Shown: positions 27,030 through 35,874 of the stretch, in pieces
How positions within the stretch are numbered: the first letter of the stretch is position 1
Layout of the letters: each line of letters opens with the position of its first letter
Source of the DNA: PALSA-911 sp037442565
GTDB taxonomy: Bacteria; Pseudomonadota; Alphaproteobacteria; Acetobacterales; Acetobacteraceae
DNA length: 42,084 bases
Assembly: GCA_037442565.1 (NCBI GenBank)
Contig: JBBIQA010000014.1
Coordinates: forward strand, 1-42,084
Reading direction: 5' to 3'
Position numbers and translations under genes: made by a program
Notes under the pieces: model-generated
Databases searched by the model: none
Told to the model about the DNA's origin: nothing
Seen by the model: the letters and a program-made list of their open reading frames with translations, nothing else

Positions 27030-28337
27030 ATGCGACCGATCAAACAAAGGCTGATGGCGGCAGCCGCGCTGGCTTGCATGGCAGGAGCCCCAGGGCTCGC
27101 GCAGGCGGCGACCGCGGTGCAGATCAACAATGCCATCGACAGCGGCCTTAGCTGGCTGTACGGTCAGCAGACGGCCGGCGGCTATTGGAACTATGGCGGC
27201 TATGAGCAGGCCGCGACGGGTGCTGTCGTCGGCGCGTTCATGAGCCAGCAGGCACTCTGGGGCACCAATGCCGCCGTGTATCAGACCGCCGTCGACAACG
27301 CGATGGGTTATCTGCTCAGCACCGCCAGCACGAACACGGTCGGGGTACGGGCCGATGGCTACAATCCGTGCGGGTCCGGCACCTGTCAGGGCATTTACTG
27401 GTATGGCTCCGGCGAGGCGACCTATACCACAGGTCTCGTCGCCTCGGCGATCGGCCAATATGCCGCCGGCAAGGGCGGGATGGTTGCAACCGGCAGCGGG
27501 CCTCTGGCGGGCCTGACCTGGACCCAGATCGCCCAGGGCGTGACCAACGAGTTCGCCGCCGGTCAGACCACCGCCGCCTACGGCACCTATCGCGGCGGCT
27601 GGCGATATTTCCCCTCGGGCACCGATGCCGACAGTTCCACGACCCAGTGGGCCGTGCTTTCGATGCTCTATGATCAGTCGCTCGGCGCGACGACGCCCGG
27701 CTTCGTCAAGAGCGAGCTGCAGTACTGGCTGACCGCGGCCCAGGATGCCAGCGGCGCCGGTTGCTACATGCCCGGGACGTATTGCGACCATTCCGACACC
27801 GGCAGCCTTCTGATCGGCAATGCCTTTGTCGGCAAGGGTAAGTCCGACCCCGCCGTGCAGAAGGCGCTGACCTGGCTGAACAGCAACTGGACGCAATTAC
27901 CGAGCGGCACCTGGTATGGCGATTTCGGCCATCCCTACGCCATGTGGGCCGACTACAAGGCGCTGGAGCTGCAACTCGGGCTGACCGACAACTCCACCAT
28001 CACCAATCTGCTGGGATGCGGTACCACGGACCCGGGCGTCACCTGCAACTGGTGGCAGGACTATAACCAGTGGCTGGTTGCCAACCAGAACGCCAGCGGC
28101 AGCTGGAACGGCTATGACTACTGGACCGGCCCGTTGGCGACCGCCTTCGACGTCAGCATCCTCGGCGGCACCATCATCCCGCCGCCCTGCACCGGCACCG
28201 CGTGCCCGGAGCCGGCCAGCCTCTCGCTGCTGGGTGTGGGCCTGCTGGGCTTCGGCCTGCTGCGCCGGCACCGGAAAAACACCCGGCCGGACGGCCGGAC
28301 CGCCCGGCCGTGCCGCGCCGCGATGGCGGCAGCCTAG
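27030..28337 (+). CDS. secreted PEP-CTERM protein with squalene-cyclase-like alpha/alpha toroid
   Basis: A 435-residue exported protein. A Sec signal peptide (about 1-26, ending AQA) precedes helical repeats resembling the prenyltransferase/squalene-oxidase toroid. QW-like motifs are visible near both ends: QQTAGGYW, and QNASGSW within WLVANQNASGSWNG. The central DADSSTTQWAVLSM sits where true cyclases have a DxDD acid, but here it is degenerate, so binding rather than catalysis is likely. The C-terminal sorting tag is CPEPASLSLLGVGLL, a hydrophobic helix, then RRHRK (392-416), followed by an unusual 19-residue tail. PEP-CTERM tags are processed by exosortase (EpsH) and usually mark exopolysaccharide-associated proteins. 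ATG 27030 has GGAAG close by. The gene stands alone before a terminator. Confidence 0.82.
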   Translation: MRPIKQRLMAAAALACMAGAPGLAQAATAVQINNAIDSGLSWLYGQQTAGGYWNYGGYEQAATGAVVGAFMSQQALWGTNAAVYQTAVDNAMGYLLSTASTNTVGVRADGYNPCGSGTCQGIYWYGSGEATYTTGLVASAIGQYAAGKGGMVATGSGPLAGLTWTQIAQGVTNEFAAGQTTAAYGTYRGGWRYFPSGTDADSSTTQWAVLSMLYDQSLGATTPGFVKSELQYWLTAAQDASGAGCYMPGTYCDHSDTGSLLIGNAFVGKGKSDPAVQKALTWLNSNWTQLPSGTWYGDFGHPYAMWADYKALELQLGLTDNSTITNLLGCGTTDPGVTCNWWQDYNQWLVANQNASGSWNGYDYWTGPLATAFDVSILGGTIIPPPCTGTACPEPASLSLLGVGLLGFGLLRRHRKNTRPDGRTARPCRAAMAAA

Positions 28338-28361
28338 GCAGGGATCGGGTTGCGGACATGG

Positions 28362-28391
28362 ACGGCTCGCCGCGTCATCGCGGCGAGCCGT
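28362..28391 (+). terminator. intrinsic terminator after the PEP-CTERM gene
   Basis: A perfect 13-bp inverted repeat (ACGGCTCGCCGCG / CGCGGCGAGCCGT) with a 4-base loop TCAT, followed by TT and then GCC. It isolates the PEP-CTERM gene from the dgt-argS run. Confidence 0.7.
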
Positions 28392-28478
28392 TTGCCTGCG
28401 TGCGCGGGCGGATGCATCGGGGTGACCGCGGTGGCCTCCCATCTTTCGTGGCGGGCCAAACCGGTATAAGCCCCGCCG

Positions 28479-29627
28479 ATGACCCGCGCGCCCCATGCCG
28501 TGCAGGCCGCGACCAGTCGCGGCAGGCTGCATCCGGAACCCGAAAGCCCCACGCGCTCCCCGTGGCAGCGCGACCGCGACCGGATCGTGCACAGCTCGGC
28601 GTTTCGGAAACTCCAGTACAAGACCCAGGTCTTCGTCAACCACGAGGGCGATTTCTTCCGCACCCGGCTGACCCACAGCCTGGAGGTCGCGCAGATCGCC
28701 CGCTCCATCGCGCGACAGCTGGATCTGGACGAGGATCTGGCCGAGGCCCTGGCCCTGGCGCACGACCTCGGCCATCCGCCGTTCGGCCATGCCGGGGAGG
28801 ATGCCCTGAACGCGGCGATGAAGCCGTTCGGCGTGTTCGACCACAACGCACAGTCGCTGCGCGTGGTGACGATGCTGGAAAGCCGCTACGCCGCGTTCGA
28901 CGGATTGAACCTGACCTGGGAGACCCTGGAGGGCCTGGCCAAGCACAATGGGCCGCTACGCTCCCCGCCGCCCTACATCGCCGAGTACGACCATCGCCAT
29001 AAGCTCGAACTGACCACCCATGCCGGCATGGAGGCGCAGGTGGCGGCGATGTCGGACGATATCGCCTACCACTCGCACGACCTGGATGACGGGCTGCGGG
29101 CCGGGTTGTTCGGCCCCGACGAGATCGCTCACCTGCCGATCGTCGGCGAGGCCCTGGTCGAGGCGCGGCGGTCCAGCCTGGACGTGCCGCCGCCGCGCCT
29201 GCGCCACGAGACGATCCGCCGGGTGATCGACGCGATGGTGAACGACCTGCTGGAAGAGACGCGCCGCCGGGTGGCGAAGCTCGCGCCGGCCGATGCCCAG
29301 GCGGTGCGCCGTTCCAAGCAGCCGGTGGTGGCCTTCAGCCCGCGCTTCGCCGAGGCCAACCGGGTGATCAAGGATTTCCTCTACGCGCGGATGTACCGCC
29401 ACTGGCGGGTGAACCGGATGTCGGCCAAGGCGCGCATCCTGACCGACGAACTGTTCCGCATCCTGCACGCCGATACCTCGCTGCTGCCGGATGACTGGCG
29501 CGCCCGGGCCGGCGAGCCGACCACGCCGCGCGCGGCGGGCACGGTTTGCGACTATATCGCCGGCATGACCGACCGTTATGCGATGGACGAGCACCGCCGG
29601 CTGACCGATCTGTCCATACCTGGCTGA
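28479..29627 (+). CDS. dgt: deoxyguanosinetriphosphate triphosphohydrolase-like protein
   Basis: A 382-residue HD-domain dNTP triphosphohydrolase that splits dNTPs into nucleoside and triphosphate, controlling dNTP pools. The opening SPWQRDRDRIVHSSAFRKL is typical. Metal-binding residues are His66 in TRLTHSLEV and His95-Asp96 in AHDLGHPPFGHAGE. FSPRFAEANRVIKDFLYARMY marks the C-terminal part. It precedes argS by 11 bases; this dgt-argS pairing is common in Alphaproteobacteria and supports the taxonomic reading. Confidence 0.94.
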   Translation: MTRAPHAVQAATSRGRLHPEPESPTRSPWQRDRDRIVHSSAFRKLQYKTQVFVNHEGDFFRTRLTHSLEVAQIARSIARQLDLDEDLAEALALAHDLGHPPFGHAGEDALNAAMKPFGVFDHNAQSLRVVTMLESRYAAFDGLNLTWETLEGLAKHNGPLRSPPPYIAEYDHRHKLELTTHAGMEAQVAAMSDDIAYHSHDLDDGLRAGLFGPDEIAHLPIVGEALVEARRSSLDVPPPRLRHETIRRVIDAMVNDLLEETRRRVAKLAPADAQAVRRSKQPVVAFSPRFAEANRVIKDFLYARMYRHWRVNRMSAKARILTDELFRILHADTSLLPDDWRARAGEPTTPRAAGTVCDYIAGMTDRYAMDEHRRLTDLSIPG

Positions 29628-29638
29628 AAGACCTTTTC

Positions 29639-31426
29639 ATGAACGACGATATCTTTGCGCGCATGCGCGATCTTGTGCTGACCGCGTTGCGTGAGATCGT
29701 GCCGGACCTGCCCGAGGAGGCCTGCGCCAAGGTCGAACTGACGCCCACGCGCGATCCCGTGCATGGCGACATGGCGACCAACGCGGCCCTGGTGGCGGCA
29801 AAGCCGGCACGCCAGCCGCCGGCGAAACTGGCCGTTTCCCTGGTCGAAAAGCTCGCCGCCCTGCCGGAAGTCGCGCTGGCCGAGGCGGCCGGCCCGGGTT
29901 TCGTGAACCTGCGCCTGCATCCCGGCGTGCTGCAGGCGATCCTGCCGGTGGTACTGCGCCGGGGCATCGCCTTCGGCGCGTCCACGACGGGCGCCGGACG
30001 GCCGGTCAATATCGAATATGTCTCCGCCAACCCCACCGGCCCGATGCATATCGGCCATTGCCGCGGCGCGGTCGTCGGCGATGTGATGGCCAACCTGCTG
30101 GCCAAGACCGGCTTCGCCGTCACCAAGGAATACTACATCAACGACGCCGGCAATCAGGTGACGGCCCTCGCCTGGGCCGCCTATTGGCGCTATTTGCAGA
30201 CGATCGGCACCGACCTGACCGAGGAGGCCTTCTCCGAGGAGGTGCCCGGCGGCCTGCAATATCGCGGCGAATACCTGATCCCGGTCGGCGAGGCGCTCGC
30301 CGCCGCCTACGGAAGCGAACTGGCCGCCGATGGCGGGCGCATCGCGGCGCCGGACCTGTGGGTCGATACCGTCCGCGATTTCACCATCGCGGAAATGATG
30401 CGCCAGGTTCGCGAGGACCTGAAGCTGCTCGGGGTCGAGCCGGCGGTGTTCTCCAGCGAGCGTGCCCTGGTCGCCTCCGGCGCCGTCGACACCGTGATCG
30501 GCCGGCTGGAAGCGGACGGGCTGGTATATCAGGGCGTGCTGGAACCGCCGAAGGGCAAGACGCCGGACGATTGGGAGCCGCGCGAGCAGACGCTGTTCCG
30601 CGCCACCCGCTTCGGCGACGACGTCGACCGCCCGCTGCGCAAATCCGACGGCTCCAACACGTATTTCGCCAACGACATCGCCTACCACGCCGACAAGATC
30701 GGGCGCGGCTTTCCCACCCTGATCGACGTCTGGGGCGCCGATCATGGCGGCTATGTGTCGCGCATGAAGGCGGCCGTGAAGGCGGTATCGGGCGGCAAGG
30801 CGTCGCTGGAAGTGGTGCTGTGCCAGATCGTGCACATCCTGCGCGGCGGCCAGCCGGTGCGCATGTCCAAGCGCGCCGGCAGTTTCGTTACCCTGCGCGA
30901 CCTGATCGAGGAAGTCGGCGCGGATGCCGTCCGCTTCACCATGCTGACGCGCAAATCGGACGCGCAGATGGAGTTCGACCTCGACCAGGTGGTGGCGCAG
31001 ACGAGGGAAAACCCGGTGTTCTACGTGCAGTACGCGCATGCGCGCTGCCGCTCGGTGCTGCGCGGCGCGGCGGAGATGTTCCCCGCCGCCGACATAAGCG
31101 ACGAGGCCCTGGCAAATGCCGCGCTGGAGGGGCTGACGGCGGAGGCGGACATGGCCTTGATCCGGCGGATCGCCGCCTGGCCACGCACCGTGGAAGGGGC
31201 GGCCCTGGCGCGCGAGCCGCACCGAATCGCGTTTTTCCTCTATGACTTGGCGGCCGATTTTCATATGCTATGGAACCGGGGACGGGACGATGCCACGCTC
31301 CGCTTCCTGCAGTCGGACAACCCTGCGGAAAGCCTTGCGCGGCTCGCGCTGGTGGCGGCGACGGCGGTGGTCATTCGGTCCGGTCTGGCGGTGATGGGTG
31401 TGAACCCGGTGGAGGAAATGCGCTAG
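29639..31426 (+). CDS. argS: arginyl-tRNA synthetase
   Basis: A 595-residue class I aminoacyl-tRNA synthetase that charges tRNA-Arg. The N-terminal additional domain is followed by the catalytic fold, with ANPTGPMHIGH (HIGH at 137-140). The KMSKS equivalent is RMSKRAGSF, as usual in ArgRS, and the C-terminal helical anticodon-binding domain contains VQYAHARCRSV. The start is ATG 29639; an upstream in-frame start would run into dgt. Confidence 0.96.
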   Translation: MNDDIFARMRDLVLTALREIVPDLPEEACAKVELTPTRDPVHGDMATNAALVAAKPARQPPAKLAVSLVEKLAALPEVALAEAAGPGFVNLRLHPGVLQAILPVVLRRGIAFGASTTGAGRPVNIEYVSANPTGPMHIGHCRGAVVGDVMANLLAKTGFAVTKEYYINDAGNQVTALAWAAYWRYLQTIGTDLTEEAFSEEVPGGLQYRGEYLIPVGEALAAAYGSELAADGGRIAAPDLWVDTVRDFTIAEMMRQVREDLKLLGVEPAVFSSERALVASGAVDTVIGRLEADGLVYQGVLEPPKGKTPDDWEPREQTLFRATRFGDDVDRPLRKSDGSNTYFANDIAYHADKIGRGFPTLIDVWGADHGGYVSRMKAAVKAVSGGKASLEVVLCQIVHILRGGQPVRMSKRAGSFVTLRDLIEEVGADAVRFTMLTRKSDAQMEFDLDQVVAQTRENPVFYVQYAHARCRSVLRGAAEMFPAADISDEALANAALEGLTAEADMALIRRIAAWPRTVEGAALAREPHRIAFFLYDLAADFHMLWNRGRDDATLRFLQSDNPAESLARLALVAATAVVIRSGLAVMGVNPVEEMR

Positions 31427-31469
31427 CGGCGGCGGTTGCTTCCGTTGCCTGGCGGCGGGGGAGAGTTTC

Positions 31470-32315
31470 ATGCGCCACGGTGATACCGAGATGAACGACG
31501 AGGACATGGGCAACGGCTCCTGGCGGGTGCCGGAACGCTCGCGGCGCGGACGCGGGATGGACCCGGCCAACAAGCGGCTGGCCATGATCGCCGCCGGCGT
31601 CAGCGGTGTGCTGGTGCTGGGCATCGGGCTCTGGAGTGCCATGGGCCATCGCAATGCCGTGGTGCCGGTGATCCAGGCCGACAGCCGGCCGATCCGTGTG
31701 AAACCCGAGAATCCTGGCGGCTTGCAGATCGGTGGAACCAACGACGAGATCATGTCCGGCGATTCCGAGCCGGCCAACAGCCGGCTTGGCCCCCCGGCGG
31801 AAGTGCCGGAGCTGAACGTGTTGCGGGCGCGTGAGGACGCGCCGGCACCGACCGCGCAGCCGGTGAACCTGGCGACAGCCATCCCTTCCACTGGCGGCCA
31901 GCCGGCCGCTGGACCCGCCCCGGAAGCGCATGCGGCCATATCGGCGCTTCCCGATAAGCGGCCCGCGGTGGCGCAGTCGCCTACCCCCGCCGCGCCGCAG
32001 GCCCGGAACCAGAAGGCGGATACCCAGAAGCAGGATACCCAGAAGCAGGATAGCCATCCGGCGGCCGCCAAGGGCACGCTGGTGCAGCTCGCCGCGCTGG
32101 GCAGCGAGGAGTCGGCGCGGGCAGAGTGGGCGAACCTGGCCAAGCGCCATCCGGATCTGTTCGGCGGCCGTCAGCCGAGCTTCTCGAAGACCGAACGCGA
32201 AGGGAAGGTGTACTGGCGGGTCCGCACCGGCGGGTTCGCCGACATGGCGCAGGCGATCAGTTTCTGCGAGCGGGCGCGCACCAAGGGTGCGTCGTGCTCG
32301 ATCGCCAGTTTCTGA
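31470..32315 (+). CDS. SPOR domain-containing membrane protein
   Basis: A 281-residue inner-membrane protein with a bitopic layout: a short cytoplasmic N-terminus, one helix at about 39-57 (MIAAGVSGVLVLGIGLWSAM), a long disordered Pro/Ala-rich periplasmic linker, and a C-terminal SPOR domain (from about TLVQLAALGSEESARAEW). SPOR domains bind denuded septal peptidoglycan, so a cell-division or envelope role is likely. The linker has a perfect 15-base tandem duplication (32019-32048, DTQKQ twice). ATG 31470 has GGGGGAGAG just upstream. Its place between argS and nagZ is conserved in Alphaproteobacteria. Confidence 0.9.
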   Translation: MRHGDTEMNDEDMGNGSWRVPERSRRGRGMDPANKRLAMIAAGVSGVLVLGIGLWSAMGHRNAVVPVIQADSRPIRVKPENPGGLQIGGTNDEIMSGDSEPANSRLGPPAEVPELNVLRAREDAPAPTAQPVNLATAIPSTGGQPAAGPAPEAHAAISALPDKRPAVAQSPTPAAPQARNQKADTQKQDTQKQDSHPAAAKGTLVQLAALGSEESARAEWANLAKRHPDLFGGRQPSFSKTEREGKVYWRVRTGGFADMAQAISFCERARTKGASCSIASF

Positions 32316-32365
32316 GCGTCGCCGGCCGCCGCCCAAAAGCCGCGTCCCCTGAAGTCGCTCTCCGA

Positions 32366-33370
32366 ATGAAGGCTGCCATCGTCGGGATTGCCGGCCCCCG
32401 TCTGGCGCCGGTCGAGGCCGCGCTGCTGCGCCGGCATCGCCCGGCCGGGGTCATCCTGTTCGGCCGCAATGTCGCCGACCCGGGCCAGCTTCGCCTGCTG
32501 ATCGCGGAACTGCGCGGCGCGTTGCCGCCGGGCGCGGTGATCCTGGTGGACCAGGAGGGCGGCCGGGTCGCCCGGCTGCGGCCGCCGCATTGGCGCGCGC
32601 AGCCGCCGGCCGCGGAACTGGGCAGGCTGTTCGGCCGAAATCCCCAGGCCGGCCTGCGGGCGGCCTGGATCACCGGTGCCCTGATCGGCGCGGATTGCGC
32701 GTCCGCAGGCTTCGACGTGGTCTGCGCGCCGGTGCTCGACCTTGCTTTTCCTGGCGCGCATGACGTCATCGGCGACCGTTCCTTCGGTCCGGACCCCGTC
32801 GCGGTCGGCCGGCTCGGCCGGGCGTTGGCGGCCGGATTGCTCGCCGCCGGGGTGCAGCCGGTCGGCAAGCACGCCCCAGGTCATGGCCGGGCGCGGGTGG
32901 ACAGCCATCTGGCGTTGCCGCTGGTGGACGCGAACGATCTGGACGCCGATATTCTTGCCTTCGGCTTGAATATGGACCTGCCCTGGGCGATGACCGCCCA
33001 TATCCTCTATACCGGGCTGGACCCGTCCCGTCCGGCGACCTTGTCGAGGGATGTCATCGGGTCGGTCATTCGCGGCAGGATGGGGTTCAGGGGCGTTTTG
33101 GTGACAGATGATCTGGCGATGCAGGCCTTGACGGGCACCCCGGACGAACGGGCGGTGGCGGCGCTGGCCGCCGGCTGCGATGTCGCGCTGTACTGCTCCG
33201 GCGAGTTCGCTCCGACCGAGGCGCTGCTGGCGGTTTGTCCGGAAATGCGTTCGGACTCCGCGCTACGCCTGTTGGCGGCGCGCACGCTGGCCAGGCGCCG
33301 GCGCACCGCGCTGGAACCGGCGGCGCTGGCGGCCGAGCGGGACCGTTTGCTGGCGGCCGGGCGGTTCTGA
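32366..33370 (+). CDS. nagZ: beta-N-acetylhexosaminidase NagZ (GH3)
   Basis: A 334-residue family GH3 hydrolase that releases GlcNAc from muropeptides in the cytoplasm during cell-wall recycling. The motif KHAPGHG (168-174) with DSH (179-181) is the His/Asp general-acid loop of bacterial NagZ. The nucleophile is Asp248 in VTDDLAM, and VDQEGGRVARL is the substrate-binding strand. ATG 32366 gives the normal N-terminus; a longer frame into the SPOR gene was rejected. The stop overlaps the next start as TGATG. Confidence 0.93.
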   Translation: MKAAIVGIAGPRLAPVEAALLRRHRPAGVILFGRNVADPGQLRLLIAELRGALPPGAVILVDQEGGRVARLRPPHWRAQPPAAELGRLFGRNPQAGLRAAWITGALIGADCASAGFDVVCAPVLDLAFPGAHDVIGDRSFGPDPVAVGRLGRALAAGLLAAGVQPVGKHAPGHGRARVDSHLALPLVDANDLDADILAFGLNMDLPWAMTAHILYTGLDPSRPATLSRDVIGSVIRGRMGFRGVLVTDDLAMQALTGTPDERAVAALAAGCDVALYCSGEFAPTEALLAVCPEMRSDSALRLLAARTLARRRRTALEPAALAAERDRLLAAGRF

Positions 33371-34095
33371 TGCTGGACATGGTCCTGCGGTTCGCGCTGG
33401 CGGCCATTCCCGCCGTCATCGCCATTACCTTGCATGAGGCCGCGCACGGCTACGCGGCCTGGGCGCTCGGCGACGACACCGCCAAGCGGGCAGGGCGGCT
33501 GTCGCTCAACCCGCTGGCGCATGTGGACCGGGTGGGCACGATCCTGCTGCCGGGCTTCCTGATGATCTTCCAGCTGCTGACCATCCACCGGATCGCCTTC
33601 CTGTTCGGCTGGGCCAAGCCGGTGCCGGTATCCGCCTGGAAACTCGCCAATCCGCGTCGCGGCATGATGTTTGTCGCGGCGGCCGGTCCGGCGATGAATT
33701 TCTTTCTCGCCTGGCTGGCGGCCCTGTCGCTGCATCTGGCCGACAACGTCCCGGGCATCGCCGGACAGGCGTTCGTCTATTCCGCGGAATACTTCATCCT
33801 GGCCAATCTGGTCCTCGGCCTGTTCAACCTGCTGCCGATCCCGCCATTGGACGGCGGGCGCATCGCCGTCGGGCTGCTGCCGGAGAACCTGGCGCGGGCC
33901 TGGGGCAGCATCGAGCGGGCCGGCATCCTGATCGTGATCCTGCTGGTGTTCCTGCTGCCGCGGCTGATGGCCGAGTTCGGCATCGACTTCAATCCGGTGG
34001 GCGATGCGTTCAACGTCGCGATTCCATGGGCCATGCGGGTGATCTTCATGCTCGCCGGGCATGATGTGGCCAGCAGCGATGCCCACTCCATCTGA
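33370..34095 (+). CDS. site-2 protease family (M50) membrane metalloprotease
   Basis: A 241-residue intramembrane metalloprotease of the short M50 type, with about five or six transmembrane helices. The zinc motif is HEAAH (22-26), and NLLPIPPLDGG (153-163) supplies the third ligand, Asp161. No PDZ domain is present. The substrate is unknown. The ATG at 33370 shares one base with the nagZ stop. Its end overlaps scpA, so nagZ, the protease, scpA and scpB form one coupled unit. Confidence 0.92.
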   Translation: MLDMVLRFALAAIPAVIAITLHEAAHGYAAWALGDDTAKRAGRLSLNPLAHVDRVGTILLPGFLMIFQLLTIHRIAFLFGWAKPVPVSAWKLANPRRGMMFVAAAGPAMNFFLAWLAALSLHLADNVPGIAGQAFVYSAEYFILANLVLGLFNLLPIPPLDGGRIAVGLLPENLARAWGSIERAGILIVILLVFLLPRLMAEFGIDFNPVGDAFNVAIPWAMRVIFMLAGHDVASSDAHSI

Positions 34096-34978
34096 AGCGC
34101 AGGCCCCAGCGGAGTCATCCCCCCCGCCAGCGCCACCCGAAAGCCTCGCCCCCGAAAACCTGGTATTGCGGCTGGAGGGGTTCGAGGGGCCGCTCGATCT
34201 GCTGCTCGACCTCGCGCGCGGGCAAAAGGTGGACCCCGCGAACGGCGCCTACACGATCACGGGCGAGCAGAAGCTGGATCTGGCGCGGATCTCCATCCTG
34301 TCGGTGGTCGACCAGTTCCTCGCGGTGATCGAGGGCGCGCGCCGGGTCCGGCTAGAGCTTGCCGCCGACTGGCTGGTGATGGCCGCCTGGCTCGCCTGGC
34401 TGAAATCCCGCCTGCTGCTGCCCGCCGGCACCGGGGCGGCCGAGGAGGGCGAACTGGCGGCGGAGACCCTGGCCTCGCGCCTGCGCGACCTGCAGGCGAT
34501 GCGCACCGCCGCCGCCTGGCTCAACGCCCGCAGCCAGCTTGGACACGATGTGTTCGCGCGCGGGGCGCCAGAGGAATTTGCCGAGATCGACCGGTCGCGC
34601 CTGGTCGTCGACCTGCCGTCGCTGATGCGCGGCTACCTCACCGCCTTGCGCCGCTCCGGGGCCAATCGCATCTATCGGCCGCGCGCGTTGACGCTATGGA
34701 CCGTGCAGGAAGCGCTGCACCGGCTGGGCCTGCTGGTCGGCAGCCTGCCGAACTGGAGCACGCTGGAGAGTTTCCTGCCGGAGACGCTGACCGATCCGAC
34801 GGAGCGCCGGGCGGCGCTGGCCAGCACCCTGCTGGCCAGCCTGGAGATGGCGCGCGGCGGCGCGGTGCAATTGCGCCAGGAACGGGATTTCGGGCCGATC
34901 CTGGTGCGCCGGGGCGGCGAGGAGCCCGATCCCGAAGGGGCGGATCCGCAAGAGGATAACGAGGATGCGACAGGATGA
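34079..34978 (+). CDS. scpA: segregation and condensation protein A
   Basis: A 299-residue kleisin that bridges SMC heads and ScpB in chromosome condensation. After a Pro-rich start, the core opens with LEGFEGPLDLLLDLARGQKVD, and the C-terminal winged helix contains LLASLEMARGGAVQLRQERDFGPI. Start choice is uncertain: ATG 34079 is used, but ATG 34061 is in frame and adds six residues. Both overlap the protease gene. The stop overlaps scpB as ATGA. Confidence 0.93.
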   Translation: MPTPSEAQAPAESSPPPAPPESLAPENLVLRLEGFEGPLDLLLDLARGQKVDPANGAYTITGEQKLDLARISILSVVDQFLAVIEGARRVRLELAADWLVMAAWLAWLKSRLLLPAGTGAAEEGELAAETLASRLRDLQAMRTAAAWLNARSQLGHDVFARGAPEEFAEIDRSRLVVDLPSLMRGYLTALRRSGANRIYRPRALTLWTVQEALHRLGLLVGSLPNWSTLESFLPETLTDPTERRAALASTLLASLEMARGGAVQLRQERDFGPILVRRGGEEPDPEGADPQEDNEDATG

Positions 34979-35778
34979 GTGACGCCGTTACACCGGACCC
35001 GCTGCCGGAATCGGCACTGGATCCCATGCCGGAATCGGCACTGGACCCCATGCCGGAATCGGCACTGGACCCCACGCCGGAACCAGCTTCGCCGGCGGTC
35101 GAGGACGCGGGGATGGCCGAGGAATGGCTGCGAATCGCCGAGGCGATGGTGTTCGCCTCCGCGGCACCGGTCACGGCGCGCGCCCTGTCACAGGTCCTGC
35201 CCAACGACGCCAACGCCGACCGGGTGCTGGGGCAACTGCGCGCCCGCTATGCCGGGCGCGGCGTGGAATTGGTGGAAGTTGCCGGCGGCGTGCAGTTCCG
35301 CAGTGCCCCGGACCTCGCGGAGCGGCTGCGCAAGGTGGTGGTCCTACCTCGGCGTCTGCCGCGCGTGGCGATGGAGACCCTGGCCATCATCGCCTATCAC
35401 CAACCGGTCACCCGGCCGGAGATCGAGGAGATCCGCGGCACATCCCTGGCCCAGCAAACCCTGGATCAGCTTCTGGAGGCGGGGCTGGTCGGCCCGAAAG
35501 GGCGCAAGGAAAGCCCGGGACGACCGACCCTGTGGGGCACCACGGAGGGCTTCCTGACGCAGTTCGGCCTGAAGGACCTGCGGGACCTGCCGCGGCGGGA
35601 GGATCTGCTGCTGGAAATGCCCCAACCTGCTTCCAATGAGCCCGCCTCCAATGGGCCGGCGCCCGAATCCGACGCATCTGATGGTCCCGAAGCCTCCGGC
35701 GACACGGCGGAAGCGACATCTCCGGCTGCGGAGACCGATGCACCGGCGACCGCCGAGGAACCCAAAGCCGGCGCTTGA
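34975..35778 (+). CDS. scpB: segregation and condensation protein B
   Basis: A 267-residue ScpB with two winged helices (EAMVFASAAPVTARALSQVL and ETLAIIAYHQPVTRPEIEEIRG), the partner of ScpA and SMC. Both ends are low-complexity. The N-terminus carries three copies of an 8-residue repeat, PESALDPM, encoded by a 24-base tandem repeat. The C-terminus is a long acidic Ala/Pro/Ser tail. The start overlaps the scpA stop. Confidence 0.93.
   Translation: MSDAVTPDPLPESALDPMPESALDPMPESALDPTPEPASPAVEDAGMAEEWLRIAEAMVFASAAPVTARALSQVLPNDANADRVLGQLRARYAGRGVELVEVAGGVQFRSAPDLAERLRKVVVLPRRLPRVAMETLAIIAYHQPVTRPEIEEIRGTSLAQQTLDQLLEAGLVGPKGRKESPGRPTLWGTTEGFLTQFGLKDLRDLPRREDLLLEMPQPASNEPASNGPAPESDASDGPEASGDTAEATSPAAETDAPATAEEPKAGA
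35004..35075 (+). repeat. 24-base tandem repeat, three copies, inside scpB
   Basis: Three near-identical 24-base units beginning GCCGGAATCGGCACTGGA, at 35004-35027, 35028-35051 and 35052-35075, with a decayed fourth start (GCCGGAACCAGC). The units stay in frame, so copy number can vary without breaking ScpB. Confidence 0.9.
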
Positions 35779-35874
35779 GCCCGACAGCCCCGGCGCCGCC
35801 GCCCCCAGGGATTCACGGTGGTTTCCGCGGCGCGGGTTTGATGCTAGCAAGCCGGCCGGAGATAACTGGCACGC

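Noticed and set aside
26680..27054. 124-codon frame upstream of the PEP-CTERM gene
   Set aside because: No family resemblance or ribosome site, and it crosses the AT-rich promoter-like region and overlaps the true start.
35004..35075. Tandem repeat as a CRISPR array
   Set aside because: The units are contiguous, without spacers, and lie in frame inside scpB.
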